Positions 41,649 through 51,700 of a stretch of 64,000 nucleotides of DNA are shown one piece after another (within the stretch, counting starts at the first letter, position 1; each line of letters begins with the position of its first letter). The position numbers and the translations under genes are program-made. The DNA is taken from positions 201,329 through 265,328 of the forward strand of contig CAKQRD010000001.1 in the NCBI GenBank assembly GCA_934271275.1, in the 5' to 3' direction. This DNA comes from an uncultured Clostridia bacterium (GTDB lineage: Bacteria; Bacillota; Clostridia; Christensenellales; Borkfalkiaceae). Below the pieces are notes generated by a model. It saw only the letters and a program-made list of their open reading frames with translations, searched no databases and had not been told where the DNA came from.

Positions 41649-43798
41649 GGGTTATCTGTCGTGAATTTTGAAAGGTCTAATTCGATAGAAGCTCCGCCGT
41701 TTAAGCCGTGCATATATGCGGTGTCTCCGCTCCAAGAATCGTTACCTACCCAAAGCTGTCCGCTCGTATATTCGCCCGCGGTTATAACGACCTTGGTATA
41801 GCCCGCCGCGATCATTTCCTGCGTGTTGACGTATGCAAGCTTCTGTCCGTCAGCCATCGTCGCGGTAAAGGTGTTTTCGTCAACGTAAGTAAAGGAGAAT
41901 CCGCCCCAACTATTTCTGCTTGAAACGTAGTCTATTACTTTAAGCTGATATACGCCATCTTTATCGAGTCCCATATAGAACTTGTTTCCCTCAACATATC
42001 CGTTTCTGTCGTTCAGGTATTCTATAACGAAATCGGTATTTGCCGTGCCGCCGACAACGTTTATCGCCGCACTTGTGTCGCCCCAAACCATACCTCTCGT
42101 GTTAGAACCTGCAACGAGATAACGCCCCATAAGCATTACGGTGTTTTGACTTACTTCTTTGCCTTTGGTATTATTGAAATATTTAGCGCAGAACGCTTCG
42201 GAAGAAAGGACGTTAGCATCGTTGCCGCAATAAATCGTATCGAGAACTATAAAGCCGTCCTCTTCCGCGCAGTAAATGCTCGTGTTGCTCTTCGTCCAGC
42301 TTGCCGTTTCTTCGCTCTTATAAAGACTTACGGAGGTAACGGTAAGCGCAACGTCTATCGCAGCGCCGTGGTTGGTCGCCTGTCTGCCCTGCATCCAAAT
42401 TTTTCTGTAAGAAGAGCCGTCCGTCGCGTTGGCAAGGTCGAATCTCAAACTGCCGCTCGTTCCCGTATACACCTTTACATAAGAACCGCCGCTGATTTCT
42501 GCGCAGATTGCCGCATCGGACTGGTCGCCGCTGTAATTTACGAGCGTATAATCGAGTTTAAGGTGGGTATAACCCGCTTCTATCGCGCTTTGCATATATG
42601 CGGCGGTTACGCCGAACTGCCAGCCGCGCGCGGTAAACGTTCCGTCCGCGTTTTCGGTATAAGTCGTTCCGTCGTAGCTATCCCAAGCAGAAGTCGTCAA
42701 CGCGGTTTCTTCGAGAGTGGGAACTTTAATATATTCTACTTTATCTACGGTTATGTTCTGATTTGCCCCTGCTGCCCAAAGCGTAAGGTCATATTTAGAG
42801 AAATCGTGTACCGAAATATCGTTTAACGGAATATCCTTATAGGCCCAACTGTTATTGTCGGCGTCTCTATAACCGGTGGTAGTGAGCGTAGTTCTGAAAT
42901 ATCCCCAATTTTCCGAACCTTCGGAATTTTTCGGAATTATTCCGAACGACGCAAGGGTGCTGCTCTTAATATAAAGTCTTAAAGTTTCGCAACCCGCGCC
43001 TTTTTCGGAAATAACCTCGTGATTGAGCCTGATATATAAATTTCCGTCCTTACCCGCATTTGCGCTGATAACGCCTTCTTTATAATCGACTGCGTTCGCC
43101 GCGGTTTTGTCGCCGTTTTCCACGCTCGTTACAAGTCCCGCAAGGTCGGCGTTTTTAACAAAGCCCTGAACCGCTTCGCTCGTATCGCCGTTCGCTATCG
43201 CCGCCTGCGCAACGCCTATAACGCTTCTGTGGTTATCGGTTGCCGCCGCAAAAAGATAGCTCGCCGTGCCGTCCTGCGCGGTAGCCTTAACGTAAGCCTG
43301 CCCCGCGAATACGCGGTTATAGTTAGTTCCCGCAACGTTGGTTATAATTCCCGCAAAGAATTTTCCGTCCGTATAATCGTACATTTCCGAATCCCAGACG
43401 TTGATTATGCGGGTTTTGCCCTCTTCCGCGGTATCGCCGTAAGAATATATTGCGTTTTCGCCGAAAACGTTAGCTTCCGTAAGCTCTCTGCCCGTCGTTA
43501 AGTAATCTTCGGGCGCGATGAGCATACCGAAGTTCACGCTTTTATAAGCCTTGCCTTCTCCCACGTTCGCGATAAGCCCCTCGTAGTCCGCTTCGCTCAT
43601 AAACGAACGGAAACGGATTCCCGTGGGTTCGCTGTCTCTTATAAGCGCGCCGTCTTCCATTGTGAGGGTGACTTCCGCAAGCGTTTTGGGCGTGGTTTCC
43701 GCAAAAACCGTCGCAAAGCCCGCGCCGAGTCCCACGGTAATGCAGAACAAAAACGCCAAAGCGGTGAGTAAAATATTTCTTCTTATAACTTTTTTCAT
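41588..43798 (-). CDS. Large secreted protein, probable glycan-binding
   Basis: The 736-residue protein has a Sec signal peptide (about 1-34, ending FATVFAETT). An N-terminal domain (about 38-240) is of the kind seen in clostridial surface proteins that start with TLAEVTLTMEDGALIRDSEPTGIRFRS, and two or three beta-sandwich modules follow. The last 260 residues are clearly related to the C-terminus of the lipoprotein at 44132 (shared ASWTKSxTxIYCAEEDG, GGFSYTYV-like and GQLWVGNDxW blocks). Its stop lies immediately after a run of eight T, and the next gene continues in the adjoining frame. No LPXTG or SLH motif is seen. Confidence 0.82.
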   Translation of the reverse strand: MKKVIRRNILLTALAFLFCITVGLGAGFATVFAETTPKTLAEVTLTMEDGALIRDSEPTGIRFRSFMSEADYEGLIANVGEGKAYKSVNFGMLIAPEDYLTTGRELTEANVFGENAIYSYGDTAEEGKTRIINVWDSEMYDYTDGKFFAGIITNVAGTNYNRVFAGQAYVKATAQDGTASYLFAAATDNHRSVIGVAQAAIANGDTSEAVQGFVKNADLAGLVTSVENGDKTAANAVDYKEGVISANAGKDGNLYIRLNHEVISEKGAGCETLRLYIKSSTLASFGIIPKNSEGSENWGYFRTTLTTTGYRDADNNSWAYKDIPLNDISVHDFSKYDLTLWAAGANQNITVDKVEYIKVPTLEETALTTSAWDSYDGTTYTENADGTFTARGWQFGVTAAYMQSAIEAGYTHLKLDYTLVNYSGDQSDAAICAEISGGSYVKVYTGTSGSLRFDLANATDGSSYRKIWMQGRQATNHGAAIDVALTVTSVSLYKSEETASWTKSNTSIYCAEEDGFIVLDTIYCGNDANVLSSEAFCAKYFNNTKGKEVSQNTVMLMGRYLVAGSNTRGMVWGDTSAAINVVGGTANTDFVIEYLNDRNGYVEGNKFYMGLDKDGVYQLKVIDYVSSRNSWGGFSFTYVDENTFTATMADGQKLAYVNTQEMIAAGYTKVVITAGEYTSGQLWVGNDSWSGDTAYMHGLNGGASIELDLSKFTTDNPWLVIYSSGATTATVQVRFF

Positions 43799-43817
43799 CT
43801 TCGTTTTCTCCTTTTTC

Positions 43818-43958
43818 CTAAAAGAAAATATCGCTGCTACCCTTGCCGTCGATGTTCCCGTTACCGTCGGTGAGCAGGTCGCCGCCGCTCAGACAGATAA
43901 CGTCGAGATTTTCCGAAAGGAAAATTTCGATGTGTGCGTGTTCATACTTCTTTTTCAT
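43818..43958 (-). CDS. 46-residue peptide with a C-terminal Gly/Asp/Ser-rich tail
   Basis: The start ATG (43956-43958) follows GGAGG at a good distance and a TAG ends the gene at 43818. The sequence begins MKKKYEHAHIEIFLSENLDV and continues ICLSGGDLLTDGNGNID with a tail GKGSSDIFF. The charged, amphipathic front and SGG-D-rich tail recall small peptides often encoded next to surface proteins in gut Firmicutes (from memory). It lies 19 nt upstream of the 736-residue secreted protein in the same operon. A hairpin (AAAGGCG...CGCCTTT, 43983-43999) precedes its ribosome binding site. Role unknown: a RiPP precursor, signal or assembly peptide are all possible. Confidence 0.65.
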   Translation of the reverse strand: MKKKYEHAHIEIFLSENLDVICLSGGDLLTDGNGNIDGKGSSDIFF

Positions 43959-44030
43959 CTTGTACCTCCGTACTCTTTTATTAAAGGCGTTTCGCCTTTT
44001 CTTCCTTTTTTAGTTTTTTTCTTTCTTTCG

Positions 44031-44098
44031 GGAAGCCGAAACGGCTTTGTCTGCGAGGCGCGCCCGCCCGAAACGGTTTTTCTGCCGTTTCGGCTTCC
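44031..44098. repeat. 15-bp perfect inverted repeat after the 855-residue lipoprotein gene
   Basis: GGAAGCCGAAACGGC (44031-44045) is the reverse complement of 44084-44098. A competing shorter hairpin CCGAAACGG / CCGTTTCGG (44068-44076 and 44085-44093) shares one arm. No T tract follows on the minus strand, so it looks like an mRNA-processing or attenuating structure rather than a plain terminator. Confidence 0.6.
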
Positions 44099-44131
44099 GT
44101 TAATTGCCTTTCCCGTTATTTGACGGCGTTG

Positions 44132-46699
44132 TTACTTTATAAATTCGTAAGTTATGGTCGCGGTGGTTGCTTCGCCCGAGCAGAAAATATGCAGATAGGG
44201 TTTTTCCGCCGTGAATATAGAAAGCTCTATTTCTACGGTTGCGCCGCTGTTTAAGCCGTTCATACAGTAAGGCGTTCCCCAGTCGTCGTTACCTACCCAA
44301 AGCTGTCCGCCCGTATATTCGCCCGCGGTTACTCTCACTTTGGTATAGCCCGCTTTGATATATTCCTGCGTGCATACGTTCACGACCTTACCTTCCACGG
44401 GCAAGCTCACGTTAAACGAATTTTCGCTTACATAGGTATAGGAGAAGCCGCCCCATTGATTTCTGTTCGCCACAAACTCGTTTATTCTGAATTTATAAAC
44501 GCCTTCCTCTTCGTTGCCCGCGTAGAATTTATCGCCCGCGTTAAAGGTTCTGTCGTTCATATATTCGGTGACGAGTTCGGTTGTCGCCGTGCCGCCGACC
44601 GCGCTCACCGCGGCGTTTACGCCCCAGATCATTCCGCGATAATTGCTTCCGATACCAAGCCACTGCCCCGTTATCGTTACCGTTCTTTGTCCTACGTTGC
44701 CCGCGTCGGGGTTATTAGCGAATTTTTCCCACCACGCGCTGTCGGTTAAAACGTTCGCCCACGCGCCCGCGCATAACGTGTCGAGAACGATATATCCGTC
44801 TTCTTCCGCGCAGTATACGTTGGTGCTGCTCTTCGTCCAAGCTGCCGTTTGCTCGCTCTTTATAAGCGTTGCGGCGGTTATCGTAAGCGTGCCGTCTTCT
44901 TCCACCTGCACTCCGTCGCCGTTTCTGCATTCGATATTAAAGCCGTAATATTCCTCGCCGCTTACGAACTCGTTGAGGTCTATACGGAAGGTCGCGGTTT
45001 TATCTGTTACGCGCCAGAATCTGTCCCATGTGCCGCCGTGGGTTAAGGCAATGCCCTCGCCGCCCGCAAGGCTCGCGTCGAATTTGAGGTGGGTATAACC
45101 CGCCGCAAGCGCGGCTTTAACGTATTCCGCGTTAAGGCTTGCGGTTTTGCAGGTAAATTCTATCGAATCCGCCGTTTCCGCGCCTTCTAAATTCCAGCTT
45201 TCCGATGCGTATATGCGCTCTGTTATGCCGAAAACTTTTACCGAAAGAGTTACGTCTTCGGTAACGTTTTCTATCGTGTAAACGCCGTTGTCGCCCGCAA
45301 GCTTCGCCGCGCCGTTCGTAACTCTTACAAGGCTCGTCGCTTCGGTCGCCGTAACGATGAACGATACGCTGTCGCCGTGATTTACCGTCTGCGTGCTTTC
45401 GCCCGTGATCGTATAGCCCTCGCCCGCGGGAATTTTAACCTCGTAGGTATTAAGCTCCACGCCCTCAACCGTTATCGCAAGGTCTTCCGTCACGTTCGCT
45501 AACTCGTAGCTCACGCCGTCCGGTTCCGCATAAATCTCTCTGCCGTTCGCTTTCACCGTGATTTCGCTCTTATCGTAAGCTTCTTCTATCGTAAGAGTAA
45601 AGCGATAGGTCGCGCCCTGCTCCGCGGTCGCCGCCCCCTCTAAAAGGTAGCCCTCGCCCGAAGAAAGAGTTACCGAGAAAACGTTGATTTCCAAACCTTC
45701 CACGGTTATGGTTATATCCGATTTGACCGCTTTTACGACGTATGTTTTGCCATCCGCTTCGGGTGTAAGGATTTCGCCGTTAGCTTTTACGACGAGGTTT
45801 TCCGCGTTATATTCGGGTTTTATTTCGAGAACGAAAGAATAATCTTCGCCGTAAGTCGCGCTGTCCGCGCCAGTTGCCGTATACGCCGCGCTTGACGGAA
45901 GGGTTACCTTATAAACGTTCTTCTCCGCACCCTCTACCGTTACGGTTAAAGCTTCCGAAACGGCTTTAACCGTGTAGGTCACGCCGTCTTCCGCGGGGTT
46001 AAGCTCCGCGCCGTTAGCTTTTACTGTAATGGTGCTGTTTTCGTAGCCCTCCGCTTTCGCCACGGTGAAGATATAATCCTCACCGAAAACCGCTTTTTCC
46101 GCGCCGTTAAAGATAAAGCCTTCGCCCGTCGGCGCGGTCACCGCAAAGGTCGCTTTTTCCACGCCCTCGACGGTTACGTTAAGATTTGCGGAAACGGATT
46201 TCACGACGTAGGTTACGCCGTCCGCCGCGGGCTCAATCTCCGTGCCGTTTGCTTTTACTGTCGGCGTGCAACTTTCGTACCCGCTTTTAAGGGTTACGGT
46301 AAAGGAATAGTCCTTACCGCAGTAAACGAGCTTTTCGCCCGCCGCCTCGTAGCCCTCGCCCGAGGGAAGCGTTATCGAATACAGCGCGTAAGAAACCGCG
46401 TTCGAGTATTCGCTCTGTTTTTCGCCGTTCACCGCTTTGACCTTGATTTCGTAGCTGCCCGCGGATTTTATAGCCGCAAAAGCGGTGGCGCTCTGCTCTT
46501 TCAGGTCGTCGCCGTTAAGGTTCACGACGTAGCCCGTCGCGCCCTCAGAGGCTTCCCACGAAACGGAATAATCCGCCGCGAGGGTTATGCTCGGCGCGGA
46601 AAGCTTCGTTTTCTCTTCGCCTTTGCACGCCGCGAAGGACACTGCGCATATCACCGCGAAAACGAGCGATATAATCGGTAAAAGTCTTGCCTTTTTCAT
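44132..46699 (-). CDS. Lipoprotein with five tandem ~67-residue repeats and a C-terminal binding module
   Basis: The 855-residue lipoprotein (lipobox SFAAC, Cys25) begins with a fibronectin III-like segment (about 33-105). Five tandem repeats follow, each with the pattern SGEGY, YSFTVTL, VKANG, DGVTYVVK and LTVTVEG. After a degenerate sixth unit comes a C-terminal part related to the 736-residue protein (AAWTKSSTNVYCAEEDGYIVLD, GQLWVGNDDWG). The repeats should form a stiff stalk lifting the terminal domain off the membrane. It is probably a glycan-binding surface protein of the operon, but no carbohydrate-binding family can be named by eye. Confidence 0.83.
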   Translation of the reverse strand: MKKARLLPIISLVFAVICAVSFAACKGEEKTKLSAPSITLAADYSVSWEASEGATGYVVNLNGDDLKEQSATAFAAIKSAGSYEIKVKAVNGEKQSEYSNAVSYALYSITLPSGEGYEAAGEKLVYCGKDYSFTVTLKSGYESCTPTVKANGTEIEPAADGVTYVVKSVSANLNVTVEGVEKATFAVTAPTGEGFIFNGAEKAVFGEDYIFTVAKAEGYENSTITVKANGAELNPAEDGVTYTVKAVSEALTVTVEGAEKNVYKVTLPSSAAYTATGADSATYGEDYSFVLEIKPEYNAENLVVKANGEILTPEADGKTYVVKAVKSDITITVEGLEINVFSVTLSSGEGYLLEGAATAEQGATYRFTLTIEEAYDKSEITVKANGREIYAEPDGVSYELANVTEDLAITVEGVELNTYEVKIPAGEGYTITGESTQTVNHGDSVSFIVTATEATSLVRVTNGAAKLAGDNGVYTIENVTEDVTLSVKVFGITERIYASESWNLEGAETADSIEFTCKTASLNAEYVKAALAAGYTHLKFDASLAGGEGIALTHGGTWDRFWRVTDKTATFRIDLNEFVSGEEYYGFNIECRNGDGVQVEEDGTLTITAATLIKSEQTAAWTKSSTNVYCAEEDGYIVLDTLCAGAWANVLTDSAWWEKFANNPDAGNVGQRTVTITGQWLGIGSNYRGMIWGVNAAVSAVGGTATTELVTEYMNDRTFNAGDKFYAGNEEEGVYKFRINEFVANRNQWGGFSYTYVSENSFNVSLPVEGKVVNVCTQEYIKAGYTKVRVTAGEYTGGQLWVGNDDWGTPYCMNGLNSGATVEIELSIFTAEKPYLHIFCSGEATTATITYEFIK

Positions 46700-46760
46700 T
46701 GTTTTCCTCCTGTCTTTTATTTTTCCGCCGCTTTTCTCGGCGTCGTTTCTTATTTATCTA

Positions 46761-48788
46761 TTATTTGAATATTATACTTTCCGCGTCGAACAGCTGATTT
46801 TCCGCCCAGTACACGCCGCCCTTCGCCATAACTTCGAGAATGAACTTTTTGGCTTCGATATTCATCTGCACTTCGTCGGTCTCGTATTCCATATAGTTAT
46901 AGAGGTACATATATCTCGGCTGGAATTTGACTATTTCGAGCCGCTCGACGTACTCCGATTTTTCCTTTTCGGAATAATCTCCCGAATTAACCTTTTCTAT
47001 CGCTTCGTCGAGTATCGCGATTGCGGATTTCAGAAGCCCTTTGTTTCCGAAAGAAAGCGCCGCGCTTTCTCTGTATTCGTTTTCTGCAAGCACCTCGTAG
47101 CACTTTGCGGTCATAAGCGCAACGTATTCGTCCACGAGCTTTCCCGCTTCTTTCCCGAAATAATATTTATTGAACTCCGAGATAAGCTCGTTCATATCGT
47201 ATTCGGGATTCCACAGCATTTTGGAAGCGACGTAGCCCTCGAATATCGTCTGATAAATCGTCCGTTCCTGAAAGTTCGATTGAAGCATCGCGTACCCTAC
47301 GCCCATCTTTTTCATATCTGTAAGTCTTTCGCGCCAAGTCGTGTACGCGGGATACCACCAGTAATGCCGCGGGTTATAAGTCGTATAATCCCAAACCATA
47401 AACTTATTGCATATCGCCGCCCACTTCTCCATATAGTCCGAGCCGTAAGCGTTTACGTCCTGATACTCGCTTTTATAAGGCACGAATCTGTTCATCGTGA
47501 TGGGCGCGAGTCTTATGGTAACGTTGTCTCTCGGCACGCAGGTTTTGTCGGTCGCCTCGTATTTTCCTTCCGCGTTCTTTTTAACGGGCGGGAACGCCGA
47601 CCAGAGATACGCAAAGGTCACGACGTCAATATCGCGGGTAATCTTTTCTTTTTCGGCGTATTCCTTAACGCCGTCCGCGAGCGCGTTGATAAACCTTATC
47701 ATCATTCCCGAATCGCCGTATTTTTTCGAAGCGGCTATACACCGCGAGCAAAGGCAGGGGCGCGAGGTAATATCCGTTTGCCCGAACATATAATAGTTGT
47801 TTTCTTCTTTATCGCTGCCGATAACGGCGGTCATACCCTCTATCGCCATTCCTATTGCGGTTTTTCTCGTCGTGCCGTCTTCGTTCGTCGTTTCGGTGCT
47901 GTAAGAACCGTCATCGTTTATGCCGTCCGTATAGCAGACGTCTGCGGCGTAAACGCAAAGCCCGCCCATTTTCTCGTGCGTTATAACGTTGTTGCCGTCG
48001 TTTGAGAACGCGCCCGTATACACGGGGTCTATTTTGCCGTTTTTAACGTATTTTTCGGCATTCACCCAAGAAAGCGAGTTATGCGTGCCGTAGCCCTGAT
48101 ACCATTTGAGGTTTCCGCCCGCGCTCTCCGAGATTTTAAGATATTCCGAAGTAAATCTTCTCGCCGTGGTAAACTCCGTGCTGTCGTTGAAAAAAGACGA
48201 AGGATCGAGGTATACTCTGTAATCGAAGGCGGGAATTTCCGTTCTGTCGGAAGCATAAACCTGCGCGCCCGCGGTTTCCGGAATATAAGTCGTATCCGCG
48301 GTGAGCCATTTCACTCCCAGCTGATATTCGAGGAAGTCGTACGCGCCGTAAAGCGTGCCTCTGTCTCCGCCGCCCCTTATGATTAGAGCAGAGCCTTTAC
48401 TTTTTATCACGAAGCCGTCGTTTCCGAGCGCGACTTCGTCGAATTCTACGCCCGAAGTTTCCGAAAACTCTGTTTTGCCTATCGAAATTACCTTTTCGTC
48501 CGAGAATTTACCGTCCGCCGCATACGAAACGGTCGCGCCGCTTACCTTGTAAACGTATTTCACGACCTGTTCCGCCGCGTATTTTTCGGTTTCCGTCGCG
48601 GAAGGAGAAATCACTATTTTATAATCGGAAACATTCCCGAGCGAGGTATCGAAATCAATCCCCTGCGTGCGGGAAGCGTATTTGCCGCCGTTTTCCTCGG
48701 GCGTTTCGCCGCCGTTACCGCAAGCCGCCGCGGAAAACGCGAAAACGCACGCGAGTATTACCGTTAAAAGCTTTATGAATTTACGCAT
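46761..48788 (-). CDS. DUF4838 lipoprotein
   Basis: The 675-residue protein has a lipoprotein signal (lipobox SAAAC, Cys23). An N-terminal alpha-glucuronidase/GH20b-like domain follows (EKYAAEQVVKYVYKVSGATV, IRGGGDRGTLYGAYDFLEYQLGVKWL). The DUF4838 barrel contains YYMFGQTDITSRPCLCSRCIAA, with a C-x-C-x2-C arrangement matched in the 39663 protein. The family often occurs in gut polysaccharide loci and is presumed to be a glycosidase or glycan-binding enzyme. It is 61 bp upstream of the repeat lipoprotein and directly abuts the 1161-residue protein gene (no gap). Confidence 0.87.
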   Translation of the reverse strand: MRKFIKLLTVILACVFAFSAAACGNGGETPEENGGKYASRTQGIDFDTSLGNVSDYKIVISPSATETEKYAAEQVVKYVYKVSGATVSYAADGKFSDEKVISIGKTEFSETSGVEFDEVALGNDGFVIKSKGSALIIRGGGDRGTLYGAYDFLEYQLGVKWLTADTTYIPETAGAQVYASDRTEIPAFDYRVYLDPSSFFNDSTEFTTARRFTSEYLKISESAGGNLKWYQGYGTHNSLSWVNAEKYVKNGKIDPVYTGAFSNDGNNVITHEKMGGLCVYAADVCYTDGINDDGSYSTETTNEDGTTRKTAIGMAIEGMTAVIGSDKEENNYYMFGQTDITSRPCLCSRCIAASKKYGDSGMMIRFINALADGVKEYAEKEKITRDIDVVTFAYLWSAFPPVKKNAEGKYEATDKTCVPRDNVTIRLAPITMNRFVPYKSEYQDVNAYGSDYMEKWAAICNKFMVWDYTTYNPRHYWWYPAYTTWRERLTDMKKMGVGYAMLQSNFQERTIYQTIFEGYVASKMLWNPEYDMNELISEFNKYYFGKEAGKLVDEYVALMTAKCYEVLAENEYRESAALSFGNKGLLKSAIAILDEAIEKVNSGDYSEKEKSEYVERLEIVKFQPRYMYLYNYMEYETDEVQMNIEAKKFILEVMAKGGVYWAENQLFDAESIIFK

Positions 48789-51700
48789 TTATTTTTCCTC
48801 CGCAGTTACTATAAAGGTTTTTACGGAAACATTGCCGTATTCGTCCTCCGCAAGGTAGGTTATCCTGTAAGTTCCCGCGCGCTTTATCTCGTATTCGGTC
48901 GCCGCAAAGCTTGCGCCGCCTTCGATAATTTCTACTTTGCCGTCGGGGCGGGTGACGAATACCCTGACCGTCGCGGCAGTCTCGTCCGTACAGGAAGCCG
49001 CGGGTAATTTGATTTTATCCCCGACCTTTGCGGTTTTCACGAGCTCTTCCGAAACGATAAGCTCGGGCGCGGAGCCGTCTTCTACCGAAAACCTGTAATT
49101 CGCGTTGGTAACGACGTTTCCGCCGTCTTTCGCGGTGATTCTCAAAAGGTATACTCCGATTTCGGTGAGAACGGTCTTGGGTGCGGTCGCCGCCGCCGTG
49201 TTTTCGTAAATTTTAACGCCCGAAGGAGAGGTTAAAGCGACCGTCACGGAAGCCTTGCCCGTTATCACGTCGAACGCGGAAAGTTCCGAAACGTCCAGCT
49301 CGTAATTTCTGCCGACGTTGGCGTTGCCGAGCCTGAAATTCTTTGAGAAAAGCGCAGGACCTACGACGTCGCCGTAATCGAACGAAGATGAATAGAACAG
49401 CTGATTGCTGATTTTGGTAATAACTATTTCCGCGCCGCTCTCGGAAACGTTTTCTAAAATAATATCCGCGTAAACACCGCAGCCAAAGCCCGTAAACTTA
49501 ACTCCGCGCTCGTCCTTTTCGATATATTTCTGTATCGCGTTGCCGGAAAGCGTCGCCTTATAAAAATCCTCGTATAAAACGGAAAACGCGTAGTATTCTT
49601 TGCCCGCAAATCCTTCGCTCGCCGAAGAAGAGAAAGTCTGCTTTCTCTTTTCTATTCTGACTGCCGCGTCCTCGCCGTTTACGAGAAGCTTTGCATAGTC
49701 CTTTTGAATATCCGCTACCGTCAGCTTTACCGAAACGCCGTTTTTGCCCGCGATTTTAAAAGATACCGCGCCGAAATCGAGCTTTTCCGCCAGAACGATG
49801 AACTCGAAATACAGCCCGTTCGGGGAAAGCTTATATGGGAGCGATATTACGGGGGAATTTTTCGTTACCTTAACGCGCGTTCCCTCGTCGGTGGTAGAAG
49901 CTTCGCCCTCGAAAATAAGCGCGTCGCCGCCCGTTTTCACCTCCGCGGATTTTAAGTTAAGAACGAATTCTTTACTGCCTTTCGCCGTGCGATACTCAAC
50001 CGTCACGGATTTTGCGTTCGGCATAACGAAGCCGTCCTCCGCTTTGACGCCGCTTACGAATATTTCGTACGGGAGAATTTCGCCCGTCGCGAGATATTTT
50101 ACGGTAGCCTTCGGGAAAACGAAGCTTTCGCCGCGAATCGCCGTTCTCGGGAAATCGACCGTAAACGAAACGGCGTCGCCTTCCGTCGCTATTTTGAAGA
50201 CTTTTTCGGCGGCGTTGCCGAGTTCGTCGCGGGCGACGATTTTTATTTCCGTCTCCTCGCCCGAAACGATTATTTTTTCAAGCGCGGAAACGCTTTCTCC
50301 GTTTGCGAAAATCTCGTAAACCACTTTGCCGTGTCCGCCGCTGACGGTCGGGGTTTTGATTTCGTATGCCTCGCCGTAGCGCGCCGCTTCGCCGTCATAA
50401 GTTATTTCTATCGTGATAGCCGATTTAAGACACTCGAATTCCACGCGTTTTTCCGCGGCGACGCCGAACGGGTTTACGCCCGAATAAACGAGGGTATATC
50501 TCCCCTCCTTTTCGGGAACGAAATAATCGCCCGTCAGAATCGTTTCTTCTCCGCCGAAAATCACCTTTCTCGTAAAATTCGAGATAAACTTGCTTTCCGC
50601 GTTCGGAACGGGGTAATTTTTGCCGACTATCGCGGGAATACTCCCGTCGAAATTATTTATAAGCACGTCGGTATCGGCGGCGTAATCGCGCGCGGTCACG
50701 CTTCCGTAATTTATCCCGCCAAGAGTATCTATAACTATATCGCCTCTCCCCGAAGTCACCTTGAACGAGAGGTAAACCTCGCCCGTGGTGAAGCCCTCGA
50801 ACGCAACGGGAAGAGAAGGTGAAGAAAGCTCCGCTATTTTCCACTGTTTCACGCCCGATTCGTTGCCGTCGGGTCTTCCGATTCTGCTGAAATTTCCGTA
50901 GGAATATATCTCGTTCGTTTCGTAATCGAAAGAAAAGTTCATCGTGTAAAGGTTCTGCGCGGGCGAATACTTTTTATCGGGGTTGATGTGCGCTTCCGAA
51001 CGCCAGAAGCCGTAAAACGTCGTATCCCACGCAACCGCGTCGGTTTTTAAGGGATAGTAATTGTTGAAAGCTGTGGAAACGCTGCCGAACGAAGCCCTCA
51101 CGAGAGTGTTGTCGTAACCGAGACTCGTCGCGGTCACGTCGCTGTTTCTCGTAAACCGCACCGTCACCGCCTTTTTCGCGTCATAAACGTCGGTGAGAGT
51201 GACTTCCACGACCGAAATATTGCCGCCGTACGCGTTGTTAGTCGTAAACGAAATTACGGGAACGGTTTTGCCGAGCTTTTTAAGGTCTATAACCCCGTTA
51301 TAATCGAAACTCGATTCCGCCGCCGTGCAGTCGAGATAAAGCCCTTTTTCGGGCGCGTTTTTAACGTTCTCGTGGTTTATAAATTCCGAAGGATCGGAAA
51401 ACCCGCTTTTATTCGTCACGAAAGAAGAAAGGCTTGCGCCGACCTCCGCAGTAAAGGTATTTTCCGCCGTTTCCCCTGCTATTTCGGAGGATAAGGTTAT
51501 TTGATATTTCCCTTTTTCGGAAAAAATCAGATAATCGTTAAAGGTCTTTGTTTCTCCTGAAGGCGCGACCGCTTTTCCGGTCGCCACGTAATTTTCGCCC
51601 TTATAAAAGCCGTACGCCGAGGAAAGGGAAAGCCTTTCGCCTACCGAAAACTCCGTTTTCCCGTTATAAACAACTATCTTTTCTTCCCGCGCGTTCGTCA

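Noticed and set aside
46587..48005. 472-codon plus-strand ORF opposite the DUF4838 lipoprotein
   Set aside because: It is antisense to a well-supported gene, has Arg/Val/Phe-rich shadow composition and no family features.
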